NCBI GenBank assembly: GCA_018829445.1
Contig: JAHJTV010000015.1
Span: forward strand, 1-64,000
From: a bacterium
Lineage (GTDB): Bacteria > SAR324 > XYD2-FULL-50-16
Length of the DNA: 64,000 bases
Reading direction: 5' to 3'
The notes under the pieces are model-generated. The model searched no databases and was not told where the DNA came from. It saw nothing but the letters and a program-made list of their open reading frames with translations. Made by a program: the position numbers and the translations under genes. Below, one piece after another: positions 33,341-42,599 of the stretch. Positions within the stretch are counted from its first letter, which is position 1. Every line of letters begins with the position of its first letter.

Positions 33341-34819
33341 ATGCTTCCTTCGTTAGAGCAGATGATAGTTTCGGCAGATGCAGTTCTAGTTGATGCACTA
33401 AAGGTTATTACAAAAAATGCTCAAGGTATCTGCTTTGTGACCGAAGACAAAAAATTGGTCGGAGTTCTAGCAGACGGTGACATCCGACGAAAACTCCTGG
33501 CAGGCTTTTCGTTGGATACACCCATTCGAGAATCCATGAAAAAGGAATATGTTTCTCTTCCAGTTAACACACCAAATGAAGAGATCCAAAAACGGTTGTC
33601 TAACACGATTCACCATATTCCTTTGGTTGATGAAAACAACCGGATTGTTGACTATTCGTGCAAATATAGATATCGTCGGCTTCCAATCATGGAGCCGCTG
33701 CTGATGGGAAACGAATTAGCCTATGTAACGGATTGCATTAATAGCAGTTGGATCTCTTCTCAAGGAAGCTATGTCAAGAAGTTTGAGTCGATGTTTACAG
33801 ATTTATTCGGCGTTCAGGAAGTATTGGCTACCTGTAACGGAACAACGGCATTACATCTTGCATTGGAGGCGTTTGGAATTGGAAAGGAGGATGAGGTGAT
33901 TGTCCCCGATTTCACATTTGCGGCTTCGGTCAATTCGATTATTTATACAGGGGCTACTCCGGTTATTGTCGATGTTACCCCTGATACCTGGACTCTAGAC
34001 CCGGAGGCTGTCATTGATGCCATTACTCCCAGAACAAAAGCTATTATGCCGGTTCACATTTATGGACATCCGTGTGATATGGACGTGCTAGCTGAAATTG
34101 CTCACAAACACGATTTGTTGGTCATCACAGATGCAGCGGAAGCGATTGGCAGCATGTACAAAGGAAAGCCTGTGGCAGCTTATGGAGATGCGGTTATATT
34201 TAGTTTCTTTGGTAACAAAACCATTACAACCGGTGAAGGTGGGGTTGTGGTCTTTAACGATCCACAAGTGGCTGATAAGGCAAGGATTCTGCGTGACCAT
34301 GGTATGTCTAAAGAGATAAAATATTGGCATGATTATATCGGTTTTAACTATCGAATGACTAATCTCCAAGCTGCTATTGGTGTGGCACAGATGGAGCGGT
34401 TTGAGCAGATAATAGAACAGAAAAGGAGAATCGCAGCAGATTATATTCAGCACTTATCACAGTTTTCGCAATTAACCATGCCTCCGGAAGCTAGTTGGGC
34501 GACTAACAGCTATTGGTTGTTTACTACCCTTTATTCAGAATTGGAAGGAATTAGCAGAGATACTTTGATCGAAATGCTGCTTAAAAATGGGATTGAAACT
34601 CGCCCAACGTTTTTCCCTATACACAAAATGCCACCTTACACGGGATATTGTCAGAAAAAAGAATTCCCAAATGCAGAGAAGATTTCGAAACAGGGGATCA
34701 GTTTTCCTTCGTCGACTAATATTACTTATGACCAGATTGAAGGAATTGCACGGGTTTTAAGTTCGATTTTTTGGGTCAGAAATATGGCGAATGGGAACAA
34801 GTTTACTAAACCGATATAA
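33341..34819 (+). CDS. CBS-pair / DegT aminotransferase fusion
   Basis: A 492-aa fusion starting at ATG 33341 (ggaga 8 nt upstream). Residues 1-115 form two CBS repeats (GVLADGDIRRKLL, IPLVDENNRIVDY). From about 120 there is a full DegT-type PLP aminotransferase: CNGTTALHLAL, ITDAAEAIGS, and the PLP lysine K293 in FFGNKTITTGEGG. In nonulosonate pathways CBS pairs are known on the PtmE guanylyltransferase; here they are on the aminotransferase (LegC/PseC-like role). The CBS pair could sense a nucleotide or nucleotide sugar. Confidence 0.85.
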   Translation: MLPSLEQMIVSADAVLVDALKVITKNAQGICFVTEDKKLVGVLADGDIRRKLLAGFSLDTPIRESMKKEYVSLPVNTPNEEIQKRLSNTIHHIPLVDENNRIVDYSCKYRYRRLPIMEPLLMGNELAYVTDCINSSWISSQGSYVKKFESMFTDLFGVQEVLATCNGTTALHLALEAFGIGKEDEVIVPDFTFAASVNSIIYTGATPVIVDVTPDTWTLDPEAVIDAITPRTKAIMPVHIYGHPCDMDVLAEIAHKHDLLVITDAAEAIGSMYKGKPVAAYGDAVIFSFFGNKTITTGEGGVVVFNDPQVADKARILRDHGMSKEIKYWHDYIGFNYRMTNLQAAIGVAQMERFEQIIEQKRRIAADYIQHLSQFSQLTMPPEASWATNSYWLFTTLYSELEGISRDTLIEMLLKNGIETRPTFFPIHKMPPYTGYCQKKEFPNAEKISKQGISFPSSTNITYDQIEGIARVLSSIFWVRNMANGNKFTKPI

Positions 34820-34893
34820 TTCGCCGACTAAATTATTGTCTATTTAACGTAGATTGGATGCAGGCTTGAATCGATGAATTCGAAGCAGATAAA

Positions 34894-35814
34894 ATGAAAG
34901 CCCTTGTTGTTGGATATGGATCGATAGGAAAACGGCATGTTGAAGTGCTTGAAGAATTATCGATTTTTGAGGAAGTGGTAGTTGTAACCAGACAATGCCT
35001 CTCTAACAGAAAAACATTTAAGCAACTTGAGACTGTAAGTCAGATAGAAGAGTATGATTATATTGTTATTGCCTCTGAAACACACCTTCATTATTGCCAA
35101 CTAGTGTATTTAAACGATCAAATCAGAGGAAAAACAATATTAGTAGAAAAGCCCATTTTCGAAACATTTGAAACTATCGGGGCTCTCAACAATCAAACTT
35201 TTGTCGGCTACAATTTACGATTTCATCCGATTATTACAGCAATCAATTATAAGCTTGAAAACAAAAAGGTGCTGGTAGCACATGCAATTTTTGGTCAATA
35301 TCTCCCAACATTTAGGCCGGGTACCGACTATAGTACATCGTATAGTGCAGATCCTTTGAAGGGCGGAGGGGTGACACTCGATATCAGCCATGAAATTGAC
35401 TATATGCAATGGATGTTCGGTGGAGTTCTTCAGATGGAAGCTATCAGCGGAAAAATATCAGAGCTGAAAATATTATCAGAAGATATTGCTATGATGATTG
35501 GCAAAACCGAAAAAGGAGTTTTGCTTAATATATCTCTGGATTATTTAAGTAAAATACCTATTCGCCAATTGTTGATTCATACCGAAGATGCCTCATATCT
35601 GGCAGACTTTATCAATCAGTCGATGATTGTAAATGATAAGGGGAAAAACCAGCAATACTTCTATCCGGAAGCGAGAAACCGGAATTTGACATATCGTCTT
35701 ATGCATCAATCCATATTGGCTGGAAATACAAACAATGCTTGTACTGTGGATCAGGCATTAATCACACTAAAAGTAGTGGATTCCATAAAAGACAAATCAA
35801 AGGTGAAAGCCTAG
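34894..35814 (+). CDS. Gfo/Idh/MocA oxidoreductase
   Basis: A 306-aa NAD(P)-dependent enzyme. VVGYGSIGKRHVEVL binds the dinucleotide, VEKPIF holds the EKP lysine, and GGGVTLDISHEIDYMQW contains the usual D-x-x-H-x-x-D-like substrate segment. It is AT-rich like its right neighbour and lies directly upstream of the cytidylyltransferase (3-nt gap). A role in making the sugar activated by that enzyme is likely. Confidence 0.87.
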   Translation: MKALVVGYGSIGKRHVEVLEELSIFEEVVVVTRQCLSNRKTFKQLETVSQIEEYDYIVIASETHLHYCQLVYLNDQIRGKTILVEKPIFETFETIGALNNQTFVGYNLRFHPIITAINYKLENKKVLVAHAIFGQYLPTFRPGTDYSTSYSADPLKGGGVTLDISHEIDYMQWMFGGVLQMEAISGKISELKILSEDIAMMIGKTEKGVLLNISLDYLSKIPIRQLLIHTEDASYLADFINQSMIVNDKGKNQQYFYPEARNRNLTYRLMHQSILAGNTNNACTVDQALITLKVVDSIKDKSKVKA

Positions 35815-35817
35815 AGG

Positions 35818-36522
35818 ATGAAAAACGAATCAGTTCTTTGCATTATCTGCGCCCGTGGTGGCTCAAAGGGTATTCCAAATAAAAATATACGTAGTCTAAT
35901 TGGTAAGCCTCTTTTGGTATATACCATTGAACAGGCATTGGCTGCTGAAATATTTGATCATATTGTCATGAGTACAGACTCTGATCAGATTGCGGAAGTT
36001 GCTAAAAAACATGGGGCGGAAGTATTCTTTAAAAGGCCTGTTCAAATGGCAACTGATGAGGTTTCAAAGCTTCCGGCAAGACGTCATGCCTTGCTGGAAT
36101 CGGAAAAACATTTCAATCAGACATTTTCGGTAGTAATCGATTTGGATGCTACCTCTCCCCTGCGGATACCAGCGGATATCGTCAATGCCTATCAGCAGTT
36201 CTTAGAGCAGGGAAATGATAATCTCATCACTGCCATGCCAGCGAGACGATCTCCTTACTTCAACCTGATCGAATTGGCAAAGAACGGAAAAGTCGTTTTA
36301 TCCAAAGAGCTTGAAATCCCGGTGGAGAGGAGGCAGGACTCTCCACCGTGTTATGATATGAATGCATCAATATATATCTGGAAACGTAACGTTTTATTGA
36401 ATGAAGACTCTCTTTTTCTGGATAAAACCGGTCTCTATGTCATGCCTGAGGAGCGGTCCATCGATATCGATTCAGAACTCGACTTTCAATTTGTTGAGTG
36501 GATTATGCAAAGTAGGAGATAA
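35818..36522 (+). CDS. neuA: CMP-nonulosonate cytidylyltransferase
   Basis: A 234-aa NeuA/LegF-family enzyme that couples CTP to a nonulosonic acid. The nucleotide-binding start CIICARGGSKGIPNKNIR, the central VIDLDATSPLR and the metal-binding DIDSELDF near the C-terminus are all present. Length and motifs fit a single-domain CMP-sialate/legionaminate synthetase. It is 3.9 kb after neuB, with the same strand and tight spacing, so both probably act on one sugar. Confidence 0.88.
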   Translation: MKNESVLCIICARGGSKGIPNKNIRSLIGKPLLVYTIEQALAAEIFDHIVMSTDSDQIAEVAKKHGAEVFFKRPVQMATDEVSKLPARRHALLESEKHFNQTFSVVIDLDATSPLRIPADIVNAYQQFLEQGNDNLITAMPARRSPYFNLIELAKNGKVVLSKELEIPVERRQDSPPCYDMNASIYIWKRNVLLNEDSLFLDKTGLYVMPEERSIDIDSELDFQFVEWIMQSRR

Positions 36523-36528
36523 TAAACA

Positions 36529-37302
36529 ATGGATTTGAATCAACAAGTTATAGTGGTCACAGGTGGTTCAGGATTTCTAGGTCAATCATTTATCAAATCG
36601 ATCGCTACTCACAACGGGATTGCAATAATAGCGGATGTCGATGATTATACCGGGCAGCAGACAAAGGAAAAGCTGAAAACGGAGACAGGTCTCGATCAGA
36701 TCTATTTTCAACACATTGATATAAACGAGAAGTCATCCATTTGTCAGTTGGTGAGTCAACTGATTAAGCAGTTTGGACGGATTGATGCTTTGGTTAACAA
36801 TGCTTATTTCCGCAATGAACGCTTTTGGGATCATTTCTTTGATGTGCAACTGGAGGACTTCAACGAAAACCTTACCATGAACCTGGGAGGGTACTTTCTC
36901 TGCAGCCAGCAGTTTGCGGAATACTTTAAAAAACAAGGTTATGGTAACATTATCAATGTGTCTTCAATCTATGGAGTGATTCCACCTAAGTTTGAGATAT
37001 ATAAAGGCACTTCAAGGACTACTCCCGTTGTCTATGCTTCATTCAAATCTGCATTACTCCACCTTTCCAAATATATGGCAAAGTATTTAAAAGGACTTAA
37101 TATCCGAGTTAACTCGATCAGCCCGGGAGGAGTATACAATAACGAATCAGAAACGTTTGTACAAAACTATAAAAAGCAATGTGCTACAAAAGGTATGCTT
37201 GATCAGGAAGATCTCCAGGGAGCCTTGTTGTTTTTGCTATCAGATCATTCGAAATTTATCAATGGTCAGAATATCGTTGTTGATGATGGTTTTATTCTTT
37301 AA
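36529..37302 (+). CDS. PtmA-like short-chain dehydrogenase
   Basis: A 257-aa classical SDR: VTGGSGFLGQSF, LVNNAYFRNE, INVSSIYGV with the catalytic Ser, and VVYASFKSALLHL with Tyr-x3-Lys; the end SKFINGQNIVVDDGFIL is typical. The insertion before the Tyr and this end resemble PtmA from legionaminic-acid clusters, a resemblance judged by eye. It follows the cytidylyltransferase by 6 nt, as ptmA and ptmB neighbour each other in flagellin-glycosylation loci. Confidence 0.82.
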   Translation: MDLNQQVIVVTGGSGFLGQSFIKSIATHNGIAIIADVDDYTGQQTKEKLKTETGLDQIYFQHIDINEKSSICQLVSQLIKQFGRIDALVNNAYFRNERFWDHFFDVQLEDFNENLTMNLGGYFLCSQQFAEYFKKQGYGNIINVSSIYGVIPPKFEIYKGTSRTTPVVYASFKSALLHLSKYMAKYLKGLNIRVNSISPGGVYNNESETFVQNYKKQCATKGMLDQEDLQGALLFLLSDHSKFINGQNIVVDDGFIL

Positions 37303-37373
37303 CCTGATTTCTCCATGGATACAAAGCATACTATCGGAATATGGTTTAATCCCCAATAGCCATATCAGTTTTT

Positions 37374-38351
37374 ATGAAACAAATTTCAGTAATTGGTGCC
37401 GGTCAGATCGGCAGTCGTCATTTGCAGTCAATTGCCAGGATTTCGTCGCCGGTAACAATTCATGTTGTTGATCCAGTAGCTCAATCACTTGGGGTTGCTG
37501 CCCAGCGGGTTAAAGAGATTCCGGGAAACAACAATATTGTCTCGATTCATTTTCATAATACTATCAAAGACCTACCTTCAAAGGTCGATTTTTGTATAAT
37601 TGCAACTGCTGCTGATATTCGATTTTCTGTAATGAAAGAACTGATTGAAGCGACAGCGGTCGAAGGGTTACTGCTGGAAAAGGTTCTATTTCAAACCGAA
37701 ATGGAATTGGAACAGGCGACTGCCTTGAGTACTGGACATCATGTCAAGTCCTGGGTGAATTGCAACAAAAGATTGTTTCCTATCTATGCCAGATTAAAGG
37801 AGTTGATTCCTGGAAACGAAACGATAACTTTCACTGTAAAGGGAGACAACTGGGGCTTGGCATGTAATGCGATCCATTTCATAGATCTAGTTGAATGGCT
37901 TACCGGTAAGACGATCACATCTCTTGATACTACAAAACTGGACAGGCAGATACACAAAAGCAAACGAAACGGATTTATTGAGCTGACTGGAACATTGCTA
38001 GGTAAAACAGAGAGGGGAGATAAAATGGTATTAGTTTCCACCCAGGATGAGCATCCAGCGTTTTTACTTAAAGTTGAGAGCGGCACGGTCATGCTTGAGG
38101 TAATTGAACAAAAAGGGGAGCTGGTGGTCAAGGCTAAAAACGATGAAAGGGAAGTAGAATCAATGAGTTTCTCTCCGGTTTACCAGAGTAACCTGACACA
38201 TATGGTTGTTGAAAACTATTTCAAAACAGGACAGTGCGAGTTGCCAACACTTGAGGAATCTGCACGGCAGCACCTACTGTTGGTGAAATCACTTAATGGA
38301 TTTATACATGAAATAACTGGTAAAAAAGTCATCAGGTGCCCAATCACATAA
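37374..38351 (+). CDS. Gfo/Idh/MocA-like oxidoreductase
   Basis: A 325-aa protein with VIGAGQIGSRHLQSI at the N-terminus. The EKP triad reads LLEKVLF, so the usual proline is missing, and CNKRLFPIYARL replaces the typical N-x-R-F segment. AIHFIDLVEWLTG is the H-x-x-D substrate region. It is a diverged family member, probably acting on the nonulosonate or its precursor. A start at 37374 has no strong Shine-Dalgarno. Confidence 0.8.
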   Translation: MKQISVIGAGQIGSRHLQSIARISSPVTIHVVDPVAQSLGVAAQRVKEIPGNNNIVSIHFHNTIKDLPSKVDFCIIATAADIRFSVMKELIEATAVEGLLLEKVLFQTEMELEQATALSTGHHVKSWVNCNKRLFPIYARLKELIPGNETITFTVKGDNWGLACNAIHFIDLVEWLTGKTITSLDTTKLDRQIHKSKRNGFIELTGTLLGKTERGDKMVLVSTQDEHPAFLLKVESGTVMLEVIEQKGELVVKAKNDEREVESMSFSPVYQSNLTHMVVENYFKTGQCELPTLEESARQHLLLVKSLNGFIHEITGKKVIRCPIT

Positions 38352-38412
38352 AAGGAACTGTAGAGAAACGAATTGGAATTAACTAAAACCTGGAAAAAAC
38401 AACAGATAAATC

Positions 38413-39357
38413 ATGAATGACAAAATTTGGTTGATCGGATCAGGTGGTATGGCGGTCGACTACTATAAGGTGTTGTTGGGATTGGGGTATACCTCGGTGG
38501 TTATCGGCAGGGGAGAAGACTCTGCCAAGGTTTTTGAATTGAAAACCGGAGGACAGGTCATTCAAGGCGGACTGAAATATTATCTGGCACAACAGCCGGC
38601 TATCCCAAAGGCAGCTATTGTCTGTGTTGGTATTGAACAACTGGCGGAAATAACTCTCACATTGTTGGACTACGGTATTAAAAGAATCCTTCTGGAAAAA
38701 CCGGGCGGTTTAACGATGGAAGAGCTGGAAGAGAATGTTGTAAATTCCGATTCTTTGGACGCCAAAGTATTTCTTGCTTACAATCGTCGATTCTATAGTT
38801 CGGTTTTAAAAGGTAAGGAGATCATCGAAGAGGATGGGGGGGTCGTCTCTTTTCACTTCGAGTTTACGGAGCGAAGTCATCAGGTTCATGAATGGAATAA
38901 ATCAAAAAAAGTGCTGGAGCACTGGTTTTTATGTAATTCCAGCCACGTTGCTGATATGGCGTTTTTTCTGGGTGGATTTCCAAAAGAAATAAACTGCCTC
39001 ACTTGCGGTAGCCTCGAGTGGCATCCATCAGCAGCGGCTTTTACTGGCTCAGGAAAAGCTGAAACAGGTGCTGCTTTTTCCTATCATGCCAATTGGGCTG
39101 CTCCCGGCAGATGGGGGGTTGAAGTGATGACTAATCAGTATAGATTGATCTATCGACCTCTGGAAAAGCTTAGTTTACAGAGAATCGGACTGGATGATCT
39201 GATTCAAGTCGATCTGGAAGATGACATCGATCTCAGATATAAACCTGGTTTGTTTAAGCAAGTTAAGAAATTTCTTGAGGGAGATGACGCAAGTTTTTGT
39301 ACTATAAGTCAGCAGCTAGAAAACTTTCAGTTATACTATCGAATGGCTGGTTATTAA
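38413..39357 (+). CDS. Gfo/Idh/MocA-like oxidoreductase (intact paralogue)
   Basis: A 314-aa protein: IWLIGSGGMAVDYYKVL, LLEKPGGLTMEELE with the catalytic lysine, YNRRFYSSVLKGKE, CNSSHVADMAFFLGG and APGRWGVEVM. It is the intact counterpart of the broken gene at 20166. It closes the nonulosonate module; a 360-bp gap follows. Substrate unknown, presumably a nucleotide sugar or free sugar of this locus. Confidence 0.86.
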   Translation: MNDKIWLIGSGGMAVDYYKVLLGLGYTSVVIGRGEDSAKVFELKTGGQVIQGGLKYYLAQQPAIPKAAIVCVGIEQLAEITLTLLDYGIKRILLEKPGGLTMEELEENVVNSDSLDAKVFLAYNRRFYSSVLKGKEIIEEDGGVVSFHFEFTERSHQVHEWNKSKKVLEHWFLCNSSHVADMAFFLGGFPKEINCLTCGSLEWHPSAAAFTGSGKAETGAAFSYHANWAAPGRWGVEVMTNQYRLIYRPLEKLSLQRIGLDDLIQVDLEDDIDLRYKPGLFKQVKKFLEGDDASFCTISQQLENFQLYYRMAGY

Positions 39358-39717
39358 AATAGTAATCAATGTGATGTGAATAAAATATCTCAAGTTTCGG
39401 ATTTTAGTAATACTACAAAATACTTTATTAATAAGTGTCTTGAACCGATATAATTTCATATTCGAACTGATTTGGTAGCGTAAGTTCGTTAAATCGATAA
39501 TGTCCCAATGCACCCACTTTCTCAGATTGGAGAAGGTGAGTGCGAATTTTAATGTCAATATTTAGCACCTTTTTGATGACTTTAATATATGTTTTCAATT
39601 AGTTATAATTAAACTTGAAATCCGGAACTTGAGTTAAGCAATAATGGATGATAGCGGAGATTCTTTTAACTCCTTTCGCTGGGGAAATGGCAATAAAGCC
39701 GGTAATGATGTTTTAAG
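39358..39717. other. Intergenic, possible internal promoter
   Basis: A 360-bp AT-rich gap, the largest inside the biosynthetic run before 60 kb. TATAAT occurs at 39449-39454 without a good -35 box. A short open frame at 39643-39750 (35 codons) overlaps the next gene out of frame and resembles nothing known. Otherwise nothing seen. Confidence 0.4.
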
Positions 39718-40785
39718 ATGGTTGAAGACGATAGAAGACAATCGAAGTTAAGTAGAAATTATCAGCTTGCGGAGCAAATCGTTTTTGTAGATGGTTTGGC
39801 TGGCTGTGGAAAAACATTATTTTCACCAATAATTGCTTCATTAGACAGAGTAGAGTTATTGCACTATTCACTAAATATTGAAAATATCTGTGCGCTAAAA
39901 TATTTAAATAAAATAAGTGATGACGCGGCAATAAGCATGATACAAATTCAAGCGGATTTAATGATATATGAGATCATGATGAGCCGTAATGTTAATTTTA
40001 GGTTCAAAGACCTTTCAAGCATCTGGCGTGATCCGTTTCCCTGGAGGTATCTAAAAAGGCTTTTTCAAAAAGGGGACGCAGTTATACCTGAAAGGGTTAA
40101 AATAGAAAGGCCGATTCTTCATTTAACAACCCATAATTTGCTTGGCTTTAGTGAGCCGATATTCGCAGGGTTTGGTGAAAAAGCAAAATTCATCGAGATA
40201 GCAAGACATCCTTTGTACATGATAAAGCAGCAAGCTTTGAATTGGAAGGCTTGGGAGCAGTCACCCAGAAATTTTCATATACAAATTAAATTTCAGGAAG
40301 ATCAAGTTCCCTATACCGCTTCTGGATGGGAGGATCTGTTTTTTAATGCAACCCCGGTTGAGAAAGCAGTTTATGAAATGGAAATGATAATTGCTTGTAC
40401 GGAAAAGACTAAGAAATTCCTTGCTTCGGAATATCAAGCCCCTGTTTTGACAATACCCTTTGAAAAATTTGTCTTAGATCCAGAACCACATATGAAGGAA
40501 ATCGAAAGTTTGCTCAATACTGAGAGATCCAAAAAGACATGCAAAATAATGAAGAAGCAGAATGTGCCAAGAAAGATGTATGCGGATGGAATTGGGCTAA
40601 AAATCTATGAACGCTGTGGCTGGGAGCCGCCACAATCACAAGATGAAATTAAAGAATTCGAAATTCGATGGAACTATGTCAAAGAAAATGCTTCAAGTGA
40701 AGCCTTGGAGAGGTTTTCGAAATTGTGTTTGAGCTATGAAGAAAAATACTTGAATTCTCGGCTGATTGATAAATATAAAAATTAG
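39718..40785 (+). CDS. Sulfotransferase-like P-loop protein
   Basis: A 355-aa protein. The N-terminal P-loop FVDGLAGCGKT (residues 23-33) is the 5'-phosphosulfate-binding site, and EIARHPLYMIKQQAL (about 160-174) the 3'-phosphate segment of PAPS-dependent sulfotransferases. The remainder is family-unlike and helical. It may add sulfate to a sugar of the polymer; a kinase-like role cannot be excluded. It starts a new AT-rich gene group; no sulfate-activation genes lie in the window. Confidence 0.65.
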   Translation: MVEDDRRQSKLSRNYQLAEQIVFVDGLAGCGKTLFSPIIASLDRVELLHYSLNIENICALKYLNKISDDAAISMIQIQADLMIYEIMMSRNVNFRFKDLSSIWRDPFPWRYLKRLFQKGDAVIPERVKIERPILHLTTHNLLGFSEPIFAGFGEKAKFIEIARHPLYMIKQQALNWKAWEQSPRNFHIQIKFQEDQVPYTASGWEDLFFNATPVEKAVYEMEMIIACTEKTKKFLASEYQAPVLTIPFEKFVLDPEPHMKEIESLLNTERSKKTCKIMKKQNVPRKMYADGIGLKIYERCGWEPPQSQDEIKEFEIRWNYVKENASSEALERFSKLCLSYEEKYLNSRLIDKYKN

Positions 40786-40797
40786 ATAAAGATTACA

Positions 40798-41772
40798 ATG
40801 AAATATATCGTCGGCGCTTATGTAACTTCTCCCTGCCTCTATAGTTGGAATGAGAAACTGGAGAAGGAATTCTACGAGGGTATCAAGTCACTAAAACAGG
40901 TCAGAGGATTAGAACATCCTTTTTGGGGGAGTCTTCATCCGTTTGATGAAAAATGGTTTTTGAACAATTTGTCTGCTGAATGGGATATTGTTTTGTCTTG
41001 CATACCTGGAACCATGAATCGCATGGCGGATGATAAACATTTTGGTTTGGCGTCAAATTCAAAACCGGGCCGTCAAAATGCTTTAAATTTCATGTGTGAA
41101 GCCCAGAAAAGTGTGGAGAAAATAAATTCTCATTTGAATAGACAGGCTGTCATTGCCATTCAAATTGTATCGGCACCAAATCGAAACGCAGTGGGTGTTT
41201 CAGTTTCAGGAAAGGCGTTTTGTGAGTCGCTGGAGGAATTGTGTGCCTGGGATTGGCAGGGGGCTGCTCTTATAGTTGAACATTGTGACGCTTTTCTTGG
41301 GGGGCAAGAGCCGGAGAAAGGTTTTTTAACACTTAAAGAAGAGATTGATGCTCTTCATAAAGTCAGGAAAAAGCATATTAACATGGACTTGGGAATTGTA
41401 ATCAATTGGGGGCGTTCTGCCATTGAATGTCGAAGTGAAAAGGGTCCAATCAATCATATCAAAGAAGCTAAAAAAGCCAATCTACTGAAAGCGATCATGT
41501 TCTCAGGATGTACAGATAAAGAAAGTCCGTATGGTATTTGGAAAGATACTCATATGCCACCACCTCAGGAGTTTAATAATGAATTTTATGCTCAGTTTTC
41601 ATTGATGACTGCCGAGCAGATTCATAATTGCCTGCAAATTGGAGACATTAATAATTTGGAATATTTTGGAATAAAAGTCATGGCGCTGCCTGAACCGGTG
41701 TCGATGGAAAGAAGAATTGGTCTAAATAGAGATACGCTTCATCTTTTGGACAAGGTTATGGAAAAGCTTTAA
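40798..41772 (+). CDS. DUF4862-family protein
   Basis: A 324-aa protein opening with YIVGAYVTSP and containing LIVEHCDAF, MDLGIVINWGRSAIE and FSGCTDKESPYG, the marks of DUF4862, as far as I recall the family. The pattern of Glu/His/Asp at strand ends suggests a TIM-barrel of the sugar-phosphate isomerase type. The reaction is unknown. It lies 12 nt after the sulfotransferase-like gene and is followed by a cytidylyltransferase, so it may make or rearrange the sugar that is activated. Confidence 0.65.
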   Translation: MKYIVGAYVTSPCLYSWNEKLEKEFYEGIKSLKQVRGLEHPFWGSLHPFDEKWFLNNLSAEWDIVLSCIPGTMNRMADDKHFGLASNSKPGRQNALNFMCEAQKSVEKINSHLNRQAVIAIQIVSAPNRNAVGVSVSGKAFCESLEELCAWDWQGAALIVEHCDAFLGGQEPEKGFLTLKEEIDALHKVRKKHINMDLGIVINWGRSAIECRSEKGPINHIKEAKKANLLKAIMFSGCTDKESPYGIWKDTHMPPPQEFNNEFYAQFSLMTAEQIHNCLQIGDINNLEYFGIKVMALPEPVSMERRIGLNRDTLHLLDKVMEKL

Positions 41773-41839
41773 TTAAATCAATTTAAATAGAAATTCGAGA
41801 GCGTAGATTAAATTGTCCTTAAAAAATACGGTCAGTGAA

Positions 41840-42556
41840 ATGGAAAAAATAGTTGCAATGATCCCGGCCCGTTTGGGAAGTAAACGTGTCAAAAAAAAGA
41901 ATTTAAGATTGATTAACGGAACGCCGCTCATAGGTTATATAATAGAGACAATATTATCTTTAGATATTTTTGATGATATTTATCTCAATTCCGAGGCCGA
42001 AATATTTGGAAAAATTGCTGAACACTACGGTATCAAATATTACAAAAGGCCAAGCGTGCTTTCATCGGATACCGCAACAAATGATGAATTTGCATTGGAT
42101 TTTATGAATAATGTATCTGGAGATATCTTGATTCAAATTTTACCAACATCACCTTTAATTTCAGGGAGTGAAATTAAAGATTTTGTTTTAGAAATGCAAA
42201 CAGGCGAATACGATAGTTTGATTTCAGTTGAGCACAAACAAATTGCATGTGTCCATGAAGACAAGCCGGTAAATTTTGATAAATATATTATCAATCCTCC
42301 TTCACAAACAATGACTCCAGTGAAAGCATATGCGACTGTTTTAATGGGATGGAGGTATACGAACTACAAAGAAAACATGAAAAAGCACAATTGTGCTTAT
42401 CATGGTGGAGACGGAAGGATAGGTTACTTCCAGGTCAAAGGACTATCTACTATTGATATTGATAATGAAGATGATTTTTTACTGGCAGAAAGAATAATTA
42501 AAAGCATGGCTATAAAAGAAAACGATAAGATTCAATATTTTGGTGAAACGGAATAA
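41840..42556 (+). CDS. Acylneuraminate-type cytidylyltransferase (second copy)
   Basis: A 238-aa nucleotidyltransferase starting at ATG 41840; a TTG at 41813 would add nine residues. VAMIPARLGSKRVKKKNLRLI is the CTP-binding motif, LIQILPTSPLI the central strand, and STIDIDNEDDFLLAE the metal-binding end. It is only distantly similar to the neuA at 35818, so it likely activates a different acid or modified sugar, supplied by the surrounding DUF4862, SDR and cupin genes. Confidence 0.83.
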   Translation: MEKIVAMIPARLGSKRVKKKNLRLINGTPLIGYIIETILSLDIFDDIYLNSEAEIFGKIAEHYGIKYYKRPSVLSSDTATNDEFALDFMNNVSGDILIQILPTSPLISGSEIKDFVLEMQTGEYDSLISVEHKQIACVHEDKPVNFDKYIINPPSQTMTPVKAYATVLMGWRYTNYKENMKKHNCAYHGGDGRIGYFQVKGLSTIDIDNEDDFLLAERIIKSMAIKENDKIQYFGETE

Positions 42557-42599
42557 GCCCATTTTTCATTCTAACCTATTTAATGGTTGATAATAGATC

